64,000 bases of DNA. Origin: Lichenostomus cassidix. Lineage: Eukaryota; Chordata; Aves; Passeriformes; Meliphagidae. Under the pieces are notes generated by a model. It worked only from the letters and a program-made list of their open reading frames with translations, was not told the DNA's origin and did no database searches. Both the position numbers and the translations under genes were made by a program. The stretch covers positions 149,486,656 through 149,550,655 of the forward strand of contig CM039182.1 of NCBI GenBank assembly GCA_008360975.2, read 5' to 3'. Below, in pieces: positions 23,701 through 35,800 of the stretch; the stretch's first letter is position 1; each line of letters begins with the position of its first letter.

Positions 23701-23789
23701 AGAGTAAACTTGGTATCTCAGTAATTTGATAGAGCAGATAGAGCCCTCTGGTCCCAGGTTATTTCCACCTCCAAACCTTGCTGTGCTCC
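20739..23789. other. Single-copy non-coding stretch
   Basis: No transposon is recognised. It includes a GC-richer part near 21.4-21.65 kb with a possible exon (21405-21541). A 163-codon minus-strand open frame (21639-22130) has no identifiable domain and partly reads a T-rich run backwards as lysines. Confidence 0.5.
21405..21541 (+). other. Candidate exon with tandem acceptor, unverified
   Basis: A long pyrimidine tract ends in ctgttcctgcagcag, a NAGNAG acceptor that could splice at 21404 or 21407. About 134-137 bases later there is a donor-like TTTG|GTAAATAAG. Two of the three forward frames stay open across the interval, one of them with a cysteine-containing end (CCVFCQMEFG). I do not recognise a protein family. 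It could also be an lncRNA exon or chance. Confidence 0.17.
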
Positions 23790-23980
23790 TAGAGGGTGCT
23801 GAGGCTCTGGAGCAGATTGCCCACAGAGAAGCGAAGAGAAGAGACTTTAAGCCTCCCTGGAAAAATTCAAGACAGGCTGGATGGGACTTGGAGCAACCTG
23901 GTCTTGTGGAAGGTGCTCTGTCCATGGGAGGGAGTCGGGATTCCATGATCTCTAAGGTCTCTTCCAACCCATTTTATGGT
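23790..23980 (+). mobile_element. CR1 LINE fragment, last ~190 bp
   Basis: Sense CR1 3' region: gaggctctggagcagattgc, aagacaggctggatgggact, ggagcaacctggtct, then ctctaaggtctcttccaacc. A small GA-rich expansion (gaagcgaagagaagagac) interrupts it near 23830. Confidence 0.9.
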
Positions 23981-24624
23981 TATTTGACTTTCTTCTCGGG
24001 AGACAAAGAACCTGTTGCCTCCCAAACCAAGACATGTCCTCGTTCAGGCAATCCCTCCCTTTAAGGGCTTCTTCCAGGTGATGGCATGGATTGGGCTGCA
24101 GTTCTGGTCCCTCCTTGGAAATGTTGAATTTGGAAGTGGAAGCTCTGAAGCAGCACAAAGGCATCTGGGTGGAGTCGTCAGCAACACACAGGAGTTGCTT
24201 TCCATCTGTTCATGTTTCAGGAAACTGCGCTGCATCCTTGAATATTTGTCCCTGCTGGTCCTCATTACACGCTGCTCAATTGCTTTGGAGACAAAATAGC
24301 AATTTCTTAATGCTCCATCTACCCTCCTCCCCTTTTTTTTGCTGCATGTGTCTGAAATTAAATTCAGATTTTAAATCACAGGATGATTGATCACCTTTTT
24401 TTCTAATGGGCAGCTTCTCCCTGGTTAAACAGATAATTTACCAGTAGCTTCTCCCTTCAGGGAATGAAAGTCTCCTGCATTGAATGATTTGGGGATGATT
24501 TCTGAAAAGTCCCCAACTCCTATGATTTAACACTCACTGTGCATACCACTGTAGGGAATTTTTACTTTTTCCAAAGGTATTATGGGCTGTCCCTGCTCAC
24601 TTCTGTGTGAGGACCTCAGTGTGG

Positions 24625-24801
24625 TCACTGTGGTCCAGGGAAGTGGCTCAGTGACCATTCCTGGAGGTATTTATGACCTGTAGATGTTCCACTTAGGGAC
24701 ATGGCTTAGTGGTGGACTTGGCAGTGTTGGGTTGAATACATCTCACATGATATATAATATCTATGGTTTTAAAGGACTTTTCTAACCCAAATGATTCTGA
24801 T
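24625..24801 (+). mobile_element. CR1 LINE fragment, last ~175 bp, with small insert
   Basis: Sense CR1 of the subfamily with cttagggacatggcttagtg and gtggacttggcagtgttggg, ending taacccaaatgattctgat. Between gttggg and the tail there is extra AT-rich sequence (tctcacatgatatataatat) not expected in CR1. Confidence 0.88.
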
Positions 24802-24954
24802 TTTACCTTGCTACCAAATCCATTTCCTTTGGAGAACACTGCATCCAAATTGGCTGTGTCCCTGATCGAAATACTCAGAAAGAAGAGGGAAATCAAAGCA
24901 AAGGAGGAGATAAGCAAAAGAATTTTGTATACTCAGTGTAATGGAAACAATTAA

Positions 24955-25012
24955 AGAATCATAGAATCATTAAGGCTGGAAAAGACCTCCAAGATCTCCA
25001 CCTACCAAATCC
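24955..25012 (-). mobile_element. CR1 3'-tail relic
   Basis: Complement of a CR1 end: agaatcatagaatcattaag, gctggaaaagacctccaag. It lies only about 155 bp from the oppositely oriented copy at 24625-24801, giving a tail-to-tail pair. Confidence 0.85.
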
Positions 25013-27040
25013 GAGTAAATGGGAAATTACCGCTGTGGAGAATTCAAAAGCAGGCTCAGTACTCCTGTGATAAATACTTGGGTATGATTCAGAGCACAAG
25101 ACATTTCCACCATCCTGAGGCAAATACAAATATGCAGCTCAGTGAGGTGAGGGAGGATGCAGATCAGTGTTAATAATTCCATTTTTTTACAGTCCAGGTC
25201 CCAACTTGGGACCAAAGCGAGCAGTCCCACAAATTAAAGCATTGTTGAGTGTCTTTTGTGAGGACTCCTCCTGGGTTATCAGGGGCAGGTGACTCCAATT
25301 TGCCCTGGGGAAATATTGCCAGTGGATCAGACGGTGTGAAAAGCTTGGCTTTGAGAAATGGAAAAGGAAAGGTGACAAACATGTTTGGGACTTCACTCCC
25401 CAGGCTGCAAAGTGAGACTGGAAGAGGAGACACAAACAAGCTTTGCATTGAGCTGTCTTTGCTGCTGCTGGAATCTCCTGCTGCTTCTCTCAGACACATT
25501 TTGATGATCCTTGGAGGTCTGCAAAGGTGTTTCTGCACTGGGCACATCTGGTTCTGTGCAATTTCACTCCTGCCTTGAGGGGTTGGTGCTGGTTTTTATG
25601 ATTTTTGCTCTCTTTTCCAATTTCCTCTCTGTCTAATATGGAAGAGACACCTTTCCAAATATCTTTAAGAGATCAAGCAGAATACAGACATTTTTGCAGT
25701 TGGATTTGCCTCCTTCAGAGGCAGCGTTGCTGGAGAGATGGAAAAGTCACATCTGGATATGGCCCTAGGTTTACTTTGGGTGTATCAGAGCCTCCTTTTG
25801 CCCTCTCATCCAACCCAAGCCCATCCTCTGAACCAGAAAAAGTCCATTTCCCCAAGCTTGATGGTGAAAGTGCTGAGATAAATCAGGATCAGCTCTGGAT
25901 GCTATGCTGGATTGAAAAATTTGTGCAATTCCAGTGTGAGTTCCTACAAAATGTCTGTGGTGGTTGTCTGTCCTTTTCTGTCTGTCTGAGATCCTCATCG
26001 TAAAAATGAAGGAATGATTGGATACTGCCCCAATCAGCAATTTTGGGAAACAAGGAATTTTAAGGGAGATCAGAAGGAAGAAAATAAACAGAGGATTTAT
26101 CAGTGCTTACAAAAAAACTAGTGAGACCAGGAGAACCCTTGTCAGCTGGAAGTGGCTTTCCTGGACATCTTTCTGCATCAGCTCTTCTCAGCATTCAACT
26201 TTATTGGCCTTTCAATATCTGCATAAAGTTTAGTGTAACATGAGACAATGTTCAGTATCCTGAAAATGAAAGCAAAAGCAACCCAAAACAACCTATCAGC
26301 ACTGGGGAAGGTAATGAAATCACTTTTGTTCTTTTGTCTCATAGAATATTTGGAAAAAAAACCCAAATTTATAAATACCACCAACTTTCTAAATCTTTAA
26401 TGGAAAGGAAACTGATATCAATTAGGTATTTAGTAATCCTCTCAAAACATAAGAACAACAGCCTTAATGACGTCAGGCCTGTCTGCTGTAGTGAAAAGAC
26501 ATTAAAAAGCAATCACAAACAAAAGCAGATCTCTACCTAATGCTCTGTTCACTGGGAGAGGAGAAGGCAGATTATTGTGATTCAGGGGTTTGCAGTGGGC
26601 AGGGTGAGGAAAGATGAACTGGAGATGGGTTTGGTACACATATTTTGGTTAAAACACTGGTGATGGGTGAATCCTGACTCTCACCAAATGCATTTGTCGG
26701 CTAAAAACTTGCTGAAGAATTACAGGCAGAGGAAAATCTCACACAACTTTTGGGGCTTGGTCCTTCTCAGACTTTTATTTCTCCTTCTGAATTCGCAGTG
26801 TAGGGATAATTAGCAAAATTTGCACTGTTCTGCTGCTTCTCCCTCACTGTGAAAATCAATGTTTCCAGCCTGGGGATAAGGAATAGCACATGCCACATAT
26901 GCTTAGGCAGGATCTGTGTGCTCTTTAGCTCTTCTAATGAGAAGCAGGATGTATCTAGAGTCAGATTGAAGAGGATCCAAACCCAGCGAGTGTAAACAAG
27001 CAACGTCAAATATGCAGAAATAATAATGATGTAATTCCAA

Positions 27041-27068
27041 AACAAAACAAAAAAAAAAAAAAAAAAAA
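27041..27068. repeat. Poly(A) run
   Basis: aacaaaac followed by 20 consecutive A. No transposon or processed-pseudogene body is recognised to its left, so I treat it as a mononucleotide repeat. Confidence 0.85.
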
Positions 27069-27299
27069 TCACAGCAAGTGGAGTGTTTATTCACAAAAGC
27101 AAAAATATTTGTAAATCAATTTTTAATGACACAGGCAATGCCAGTATTAGGAAAAGAGTCTTTTATATTTGCATGATTGAATAAATATATCAGCATGTAT
27201 AGTGAGCCAGGAGAGTTATTGAGCCTCAGCTTTATGAGAAATTCAGTAGTTCTGATGGTTTTTTTCATTGCAATCTGTGATATAATGTTATATTTTGAT

Positions 27300-27620
27300 T
27301 TTTGCCTCTCGTGCATTTAAAAAAGCACTGCATTATTTTGGTCAATGAGAATATATCACTAAAACTATTCCAACATTTATTTTTGTTTGACATCTGGTAT
27401 TTCATTTTTACTAGATAAAACCATGGAATATGGAATTATAATAAGAAAGTGAATATAAAATTAAACGTGAAGATAAATGCAGAATAAAAGAGAACATAAT
27501 AAATAAGCTTCTAACATAAAATAAATCAGAATAAATAATGTATCCTAAATATATATTTCAAATGGAATAACTCTACCAACCAAATGCTGAAATATATTAT
27601 GTAAAATCTGGTTTTAAGCA
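27300..27620. other. AT-rich block
   Basis: About 320 bases are strongly A/T-rich, with repeated aataaa, ataaat and atatat words and almost no CpG. This composition is typical of matrix-attachment or otherwise unconstrained AT-rich DNA. No element is identified. Confidence 0.5.
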
Positions 27621-28421
27621 ACATCAAATTGAAATCAGCTCATTCCTCGGGAAGGTTGAGATTCTGATGACTTCGCAAATCATGATGGAAAATGTTTTGC
27701 CAAAAACCCTGCAGAACCAAGCTAATATATTTTGAAAAGCATATGCTGAGAAGCTGTTTCAGATGACATGCTTGGGCCGAATGGATAACAAGACTATTTC
27801 CAGCTAATTTCAGATGGGAAAGCAGATGGGGCTGTTTCTTGCTGTTAGACTTCTGTGGTCACAGTCTCTCGAGGGCTGAACTTAAACATCTGAGTCCTCG
27901 TGATCATTATTAGTATTATCACGACTAAAAATAATGTGGCCAGGTCTGCAAGCCTGGCTTATATCCCACTGTGCAAAGCGCAGGGAGGTTTGATCATTGC
28001 CTGGAAATTCTGGAAATCATCAGAATTTTGGGTGTCACACATGAGGTGCATCTCACCCTCATCCAGAGATGGAGTTTGCTTGAAAATGCATGGAAGTTTT
28101 GCACTCTGGAAGTTCCCAGTGTGTCCAAGGGGTCTGGAGAGGGCTGGCAGAGGTGACACACGACCTACAGGAGACCTGCTCTCTTCTGGAGCATCATCAG
28201 TGTTTGAAGGGTTTGAACATGCCTGTGTTGAGGTGATTAAATCCCATATTATGTATTTGGGATGTCTCTCTCTGTGAGTGAGAGGTCAAGGCTCCACATA
28301 CAATAAACAGGAATTCTGTGGAAGTTCATCAGTGACCTGAGCTGTTAAAGGCAGCTGTAGGGACAATTTGTCCCCACGTTCCAAGTCCTGCACGAGCAAC
28401 ACGAGGTGATTCCCTCACATT

Positions 28422-29082
28422 GAAACATTGAGTGGTTTGGGTTGGAAGAGACCTTCAAAGATCATCTTCTCCAACCCCCATGACATAAGTAGGGATATCT
28501 CCCATGAGATCAAATTGCTCCAAACCCCATCCAACCTGGCCTTGCATTCTTCCAGGGATGGGGCAGCCACAGCTTCTCTGAGAAATTTGTGCCAGGGCCT
28601 CACCACCCTAACAGTCAAGAATTTATTCCTAGTAATTGATAATCTAAACCTACTCTCCCCCAGAAGAAAAACATTTCCTCTTGTCCTGCCATTCCATCCC
28701 TTGTGCAAAGTCCCTCTCCAGCTCTCATGGAGCCCTTAAGGAACTGGAAGGGGCTCTAAAGTCTCCCTGGAACCTCCTCTTCTCCACGATGAACAATCCC
28801 AACTCTCAGTCTGTCTCCATGTGAGAGATGCTCCATCCCTCTGATCATCTTTGTGACCTCACTGGACTCTCTCCAACAGCTCCACATCCTCCTTATTTTG
28901 GAATGCAGCACTCCTGCCAGGGAGGGCAGAATCCCCTCCCTCAACTTGCAGCCCACATTACTTCTTACGTAGCCCAGTAGTTACAAGTTTCTTTCTGGAC
29001 TGCAAGCTCACATTGCCAGTTCATGTCCAGTCTTTCATCCACCAGTGTCCCAAAGTCCTTTTATTCCAGGGCTCCTCTTGGG
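28422..29082 (-). mobile_element. CR1 LINE, ~660 bp, longest copy here
   Basis: Complementary-strand CR1 running from its 3' end (gagtggtttgggttggaaga, near 28431) to an ORF2 position about 660 bp inside (ccaccagtgtcccaaagtcc). On the minus strand it encodes a recognisable ORF2 C-terminal piece (TKMIRGMEHLSHGDRLR) around 28800-28860. Frame breaks occur throughout. The 8-bp terminal repeats are worn to a trace. Confidence 0.94.
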
Positions 29083-31292
29083 GTTCCCTCTTTCCTATGA
29101 CACCATGAAAAATGCTAACTTTGGGTGATTAGAACCAGTGGCCACCTGGAAGATTTCAAACTTTGAAATGCTGCTTTTGTTTTAATTCTTCCTTTCCCCT
29201 GAGATGATCTCTCAGCTGCACATTTCATTGCCTGCAGTTGCAGGGATCACACCATGCAATCCCACTGGAGGTTTAACTGATTCAAAACTGTTTAACTGCA
29301 CTTGAAGATGGAGTGACAGGTGGCTAAACCTCTGGATACATTTCAGAAATGGGCTTTTACCTCGATTTTCATTTTTAACATGATCACACTGTAACTGTCC
29401 ATCTGTCTTAGCTGACTGCCAGTCTTGTTTCCCCCTCCTAGAACTGTTTCTGTCTGCTTGTCGTTTCCAATGATACTGGAAGAATTACTCACATTCCCAA
29501 GAATTTGTTCCTAGAAATGAAGAGAAAACTTCATCTGTGAACCTTTGGAAGGCAGAGTTTCAGCATGAAAGACAGAATTACCTTTTCCTCCTGCCCTGGT
29601 GGCACATCAGTCACTGTTGGTCCATTCTGAGGGCATTTCTGCCTCTCTGCTTCCTGCTAAACAGGTCATGAGGGTACCTGAGAGGGGCTGGAGATAGTGT
29701 GGGTGGGAATTCAGTGGTTCTCTGGAAGAACTGGAGGGATTTGGGGAGTTTTTGAGGGTTGTGGAGGTCTGGAAATGCAGGGATCTGCAAAGCTGACGCA
29801 TTGCCAGACTTGGGACTTGGGAAGGTCCTTCGTGTATCTCAGCAGGAGGAGATGGTTCTCTACATGAGAGGAGAGCTGAGGATGTTGTGGCAGGGTTGTT
29901 TACAAAATATTGTGCACAATATTCTGTAGGAAATCTGTCTGCTTTTAATTCTGCTGCATATGAATATTTGGGTGGCTGATGAGCAAGAACATTCATTGTT
30001 CCCTACTCAGAACTGAACCCTGTGTTGACTGTGGCATCCTGCTCCACAGGGCTGTCCATGCTGATTTTCCTTTGGTGTTCATTTGTGCAGCTAATGGGAG
30101 CATTTTCCTAACCAATGCTGGTAGATTCCTCTTTAATTAATATTGATGAGCTGGAGAAAGAATAGAATGGGCCATTGGTAACATTCCCTCATGGCTGAGT
30201 GTTTAAGGGAGAAAAGGGAAGAATTGCAAACCAGAAATCATCATCAAGGACATACAATGAAAACCTTCAGCTGGACCCTTCTTTCCATCCAGAAAAGAGG
30301 AAAAACACTCCAGGGTCACCATGTGAAAAAGGTAAAGATACATTGAGAAACCAGGAATGCTGAGAGAAAACAGGAATTGTAAGGTTGAGTGAACCTGCAT
30401 GACTCAGATGATGCTTCATTTTATTTCTGATTATCCCTGACATGCAACAGCAGCAGTGGAAGCTCTGCTGGGTAATTGGTGCTGGGATATATCCCTGGAG
30501 CATGGACACCCTTGGACATCAAGATATGGGTGGCCTCAGTGGGCCGCCCACACAAAATGCTTAAAGAAGAAATAAATCCTGCCCAGAGTGCTCTTTCTGA
30601 TAGGAAAACTTCATGTCAATACATCCCAATCTCCCCACAGCACAGGGCTGGTGAAATAACACTGATTTTCCCTGTTGGCTTCACAAAGAGGAGATCTGGC
30701 AACATGTCATGGACAGAATAGATCTGTTCAAATGAAACCACCCTGACAAACAGCATCCTTAAAATTTAAATTAACTGTTTTTCCCCGCCTAATAACACCA
30801 GTCACAGAGCCAAATTCTTATCTGTGCTTCCCCTTTGTTTCTTTTGTTTATTTAATCTGATTTAATTTAATCAACCATTTGTTTTTGGAGCTGTGTGTAC
30901 GAATCTGTTAAAGCACTGAGTGCTATTTTGGAAATAGAGATTTGCTGTCCTTTTTTTGTCTCTCCTTCTGGTTTGCACTCCTCCTAATGAGGTGCAAAGT
31001 TGACAGCTGAGAAGATTCTTTTGCTTGTGTCTTTTAAGCAGACAGTCCAGTCTACTTGGACAAAGACTGTTCAAAAATTAATTGAGGGCTTCAGGATTTG
31101 CCTTGATGCAAAGTGAGGATCATCCAGTGACCTAAAGCATTGTATTCCCCAGGGGGAAAAAATGTTTGGAGGAAGGAAAGGTTCATGTTCTATGCCCAGA
31201 GTTGAGCTGCCTTTCCTAGTGGTCAGACTTCCTCTCTAGATTTTCATGGCTACAACACCACTGAAAATAGTCATGACTTGAGCACTGTGAGC
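29083..31292. other. Single-copy non-coding stretch
   Basis: No transposon or gene is seen. A 129-codon minus-strand open frame (29607-29996) is without recognisable domains. Confidence 0.5.
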
Positions 31293-31480
31293 AAAATCAT
31301 AAAATCATCAAATATTGAATGGCTTCGGTTGGAAATGTCATTTTGCTCCAACCCCTGCCGTGGGCAGGGATACCTTCCAGCATACTCAGAGCCCCTTTCA
31401 GACTGACCTTGAACACTTCCAGGGATGAGGAGTCCACAACATCTCTGGAAACCTCTGTGCCAGAGCCTCCCCAAAATCAA
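31293..31480 (-). mobile_element. CR1 LINE fragment, ~190 bp
   Basis: Complement of the CR1 3' end: aaaatcataaaatcatcaaa, ggcttcggttggaaatgtca, tgccgtgggcagggatacct, cttccagggatgaggagtcc. It contains a small duplication-like region (cagagcccctttcagactg) relative to other copies. Confidence 0.9.
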
Positions 31481-31700
31481 AGGTTGTTATTTGGAACGAC
31501 GGTGCATCAAGGCTGGGAAAGGCTGAAGAGGAGATTCCAGGGAAAGAAACAAGGTTGAAAGAAGGACAGCAATGGACAGAGGGCTGAAGGGAAAGCTCTG
31601 AATTATCAGGCTTGTCCCTGCTCTTTGGAGGGGTGGGAGATGTGGGTTTAACAAACCCTCCTGAGTGAAGGGGCTATGTTATAAATATATCCTAATATAG

Positions 31701-32280
31701 TGTTGGCTTTTCGCAGATATCCATTGCGTGTATGGTTTTATTCTTTTTACAGAAGTAGTCTTGTCATAAAGATAGAGGTGTATAACCAATGTTTTAATTT
31801 CTGTTATGAACTAGATTTCAATATTATAATGAAAACTAATAAAACTAGTTTAAAGAACTTTCCTTTACTAACCACACCACCTGCTTGACTGGATAACACC
31901 CAAAAAGAAGACCTGCCACTGATACCTGATTATCAGCCTGTAACCAGATGCAAGAACTACAGACCCAAGCCCAAACTGGGAGGCGATAACCAAGACTGGA
32001 AGAAACCACAGCCGAAAAAGCGCATGCTCTAAAAAGGCGGGACCAAGGAGGAGCCATGTAAAATTGTTCTTGGAACATGCAAAGTAGTTTTGAGAAAAGT
32101 TTGAATATGCATAAGGCTGATGCAATACAAAGAGTATTTAAGACGACTCCCTCACTGGCAGGTGTGCTTCTTGGCTTGGAGCCAAGCACCCAGCGCTGTT
32201 TCTTTGCTTTATTTGTGTCCCCTATTGTCTTTTATTAAACCCTTTAAATTTCAACAGGAGAGTGAAGCGTGTTTTTCACA
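31701..32280 (+). mobile_element. Solo ERV-type LTR, plus strand
   Basis: A 580-bp element starts tgttggcttttcgcagatat and ends gcgtgtttttcaca (TG...CA). A TATA-like TATTTAA at 32135-32141 is followed about 95 bp later by the polyadenylation signal ATTAAA (32234-32239). The segment between has gene-promoter-like aaaggcgggaccaagg upstream (about 32033-32050). No primer-binding site follows 32280 and no retroviral coding sequence flanks it, so it is a solo LTR. No clean target-site duplication is visible, so the exact ends are approximate. Confidence 0.78.
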
Positions 32281-34114
32281 GGCTAAAAGGGAAGATCCTT
32301 GGCCAAGCTGTTGGATTCTCACCCAATAGTGCTCACTGGGGCTTTTCTTAGCTCTGGCACAGGGGAACAAGTGTGTTCAGGGCTGTCTGATCATTCCTGT
32401 TGTCCATCCCACTCTTCTCCTGCAGGCAGAATGGAAGGGCACAGATGTGCATGAAGAGTTGGATCTCAGCAGCAGCAGGAAAGGGGAAAACATTAAAGTG
32501 GCCCTGCTGAGCATTAAAATGACCCCTGTCCTGCCAGCTGCTGCACCCAGAGCTGTCCCCTGCTCTGCACCACCATTTGGGGGCTCAGGATGACTGCAGT
32601 GCAGAGCAGGGCAGTGCTGGAAGAGTTTTACACCAGCCAGGCTGCTGGGTAACACAAGGTGAGAGTCAGCACGAGGAGTCTCTTATTCAATATAGGACTT
32701 GACAGGTCTGAGAACCTGGAGTGCTCCCCAGCCACAGCCTAACCCAGGCCCTGTCAGCTGGCCCAAAGTGAAAAATTGGGTAGGTTTGGCTGGGTATCAG
32801 TGAAACAAATGGGGCTTATCAGCAACTCAAAGGTCAGAGCTTGTCACTTAACAAAATTAGATGGGAACAACTTGTGAGCACCACAAGAGAAGCTGCGTGC
32901 TGAGATACAAAAGAAACAATTTGCAGTGCTGTCTACAGTGTTTTCTAAGCTTGGGAAAATCATCTTCATCACCCTTTTAAATTCGGGGGGACCACCTAAA
33001 CACAAGGTGCTTGGTGTAAGTGGTGACTATTATATCCATTAATTAACGTTTTAATCTCTTTTTAACAATGTTAAAACACAACCGATTCAAACCATCTGCA
33101 AACATCTTTTTCATAGTAGTATTTATTGCAGTTTAATCATCCCAGGGTTCTCAGACTCGCGTCGTGTTTCTGCCAAGTGCGCTGAGTGACACAGCAGAAT
33201 CTCAGCAGGAATTTGCTCTGTGTGCCTTTTCCTTCACCTTACTGCAGAAGTTATCAGGCTGTGGAGCTGGACAGAGTCGCCCTACAATAACCGCATTACC
33301 CTTCCCCATTATGTCTGATAAGAAAGGAGTAGAGGAGCCTGAAGAATAAGATAGAAAAGGTGTAAGGGGCAAAGAATCTTTGTGACAGAAGCTTCTTCCT
33401 GCTCTTTCATTTCCCCACTCCCTGCCTGACTCCCCTGTGGGGCAACCTCAAAAGAGATGAGATGTCCCTGCTCTATTTTCAAAGCTTTTCACTTCAAGGT
33501 CTCAGGTTGCAGCAGCTGTTGGTCATCCCCAGGCCCTTTAGTCAGGACAAGGACACAGGGAATAGAGAATAAACAGGGATGGAGATTGCAAGTGCCAGCT
33601 GGGCGACTTTGGAGAAGAGCAGTTCAGGAGGGGAATGTGACCTGGAAGGACAAACCATGGGTTTTAAGGCAAAGCAGACAGCAAGGGGAGAGAGGAATTG
33701 CTTAAAGGTTTAAGGGGAGCACATGGGGCGGGAGGGGAAAGAGGAGAAAATAAGGAGGAAGAGGACAAATGGAGTTGTAGGAGAAGGACTTCTCTGGAAT
33801 ATCTGTGCCCCCAGGGGACCTCACTGCCTATCCTCATATACTCTGTTCTGTCCCTTGAAAATCCTGTGGCTCATTCTGGAAGGTTATTCCTCGAGGGAAG
33901 GGTGCTTGCAGCATGTAATTTTCTTGTGCTTTACTGTTTTGTCTGAGTTTAATCTACATGGATGCTGTCCTTGGAAAAAAGACGAGGGGAACAGGAGCTC
34001 TAAGCAAAATAAATTTGGGACCACAAAGGAGACACAAAGGAAGGTGGAGTCCACATCACCTCTGGATTCCCCAGTTCAGTCTGTCTCTCTACCTGTTTGG
34101 AAATTATAGAAATC
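32281..34114. other. Single-copy non-coding stretch
   Basis: No transposon is recognised. Around 32985-33135 there is a non-repetitive patch with TAATTAA and ACGTT words, discussed in the findings. Open frames of up to 128 codons have no domain. Confidence 0.5.
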
Positions 34115-34290
34115 CCTGGAAAATTCCTGAAGCTGTGGCTGTCCCATCCCTGGAAATGTTCAAGGCCAGGATGGATGGGGCTTGGAGCAACCTGGAATAG
34201 TGGAAAATGTCCTTTCCCAGAGCAGATGGGGTGGAACTGTGTGGTCTTTAAGGTCCCTTCCAATCCAAATCATCCTTTGTATCTATGATT
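34115..34290 (+). mobile_element. CR1 LINE fragment, last ~175 bp
   Basis: Sense CR1 3' region: gaagctgtggctgtcccatc, caaggccaggatggatgggg, cttggagcaacctggaatag, gtctttaaggtcccttccaa, and a tail tatctatgatt. Well preserved. Confidence 0.94.
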
Positions 34291-35708
34291 CTCTTCAAAA
34301 TTAGTCTAAAACCAGTTTTTACCAGAAAGTCAAGTTCACATTTAAAGGTGTGGTAGGTGCAACAACATTCCAACATTGATATTATTAATTACAGCATAGA
34401 TGTGTTCAGGTGATCCCCAGTGACCAGTCAAAAAGGCACTTGGCAAAAATCACTTGTAATATGTGTTCATTTTAGTTAATGAGGCCCAGCTCTGATTAAA
34501 TGCATAGAGAGGAAAGCTCTGTTAATAATGAATTCATTCCTTATCATATGAGAAAAGTAAGAATTTATAACACTCGCTCACTATTTTTGGAGGATTTAAA
34601 AAAAGTCACAACACTTGAAATGGTCCCAAGTCCTGTTTCAGGAATGTGAATGAAGTATTTCATTTTCCTAAAGCAGGAACATGCAGTACTTAGCATTTCC
34701 AATCGGAGTTTATTTTAGTCTAATTTATTTTCAACAGCTTTCCCCTCATCTTGAGTGCTCTGAGAAGAGTTAAAGATAATACATTCCCATTAGAGACAAG
34801 GGATAAAACAACATCAGCAAAAAAAAAAAAGATGTGTACATTGAATCAATTCTCTCAGTGAGCTGAGATTTCAGCCAGAGAAATGAGAACAGGAGGCTCC
34901 AGGTGTATGAGGTGTGTTGGCAGAGGGGTGTGATGGCATGTGGTAGAAATTAAATTTATATTTTGGTGTCACCGTGCAGAAGTTGAAGCTCCTTTCACAA
35001 GTTAAGGGTTCAACAGCTCCAGTCAAATCTTTAGTATTTAGGGCAGAACCTTTTCCATCTATGTCTGATTAGAAGTGATGCAAAACAAGGAAAGAAAACA
35101 GGATGGTTTTTTATACATATTATATTTTTGGATATTATTTTTGTTTTGTGATTTTTTTATGGGTTTTTTAAAATCAGATAGAGATGAAACATAAATTTTC
35201 ACATAATAATTACCTGTAAGGAACAGATCAGATCCAGATAAACTTTGGCTAAAAGGATGTTGTGGGCTGTTGGTCACAGCCACATTTGAGACTTTCTGAT
35301 AATTCATAGCCTCCCTGTTTTAGGAGTCTCTTTTTCAGTAAGAGAGCTGGAGCTGATATTCAGATCCAGCCTCAGTGTTTCTCTGTGTTCTTCTGTCTTT
35401 GTCTGGCACTGTCTGTTTTTTGTTTTTTTTTTCCTTAGCACCTGTTTTTCTGGAAATACTTAAAAAAATTCGACAGCATCCTTCTTTGGTTATTCACTGT
35501 TCCTCCTCGAGGACTTCTCACACTCCACAGCTGATTATGATAAATGTTCCTGGTGTAACTGATTTACCTGTTATGTCTGCAAATTGTCAGCTTCTATCAG
35601 CTTGAAATCCTACACTTTGGCCAACTGGTTGTGAAGATTTTGTACTCCTGTGTCTTGCTTGTATATCTCTCCCAGGATTGCCTGGGAAGCCTGGCAGATG
35701 TTGGCAGT
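34291..35708. other. Single-copy AT-rich stretch
   Basis: No repeat or gene is identified. A 76-codon plus-strand open frame (35375-35605) follows a pyrimidine-rich AG (ttttttttccttag, about 35425-35439), but its product is not recognised. Confidence 0.5.
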
Positions 35709-35800
35709 GAGAATCACAGGATGGTTTGGGTTGGAAGGGACATTGAAGATCATCCAGTTCCAATTCCCTGCCAAAAGCAGGGACACCTTCCCTGTCCAGG
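35709..35800 (-). mobile_element. CR1 3'-end fragment, ~90 bp
   Basis: Complement of the CR1 end: gaatcacaggatggtttggg, ttggaagggacattgaagat, gccaaaagcagggacacctt. Well matched but short. Confidence 0.92.

Larger units (their letters stand above)
25013..28421. other. Single-copy non-coding stretch, AT-rich centre
   Basis: No transposon is recognised. It holds a 20-base poly(A) run (27049-27068), an AT-rich block (about 27300-27620) and a non-repetitive interval at 27640-27960 with mixed-sequence texture. Open frames reach at most 132 codons, without domains. Confidence 0.5.

Noticed and set aside
27041..27068. Processed-pseudogene poly(A) tail
   Set aside because: No gene-like body precedes the A run and no flanking duplication is evident. 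Birds also have few processed pseudogenes.
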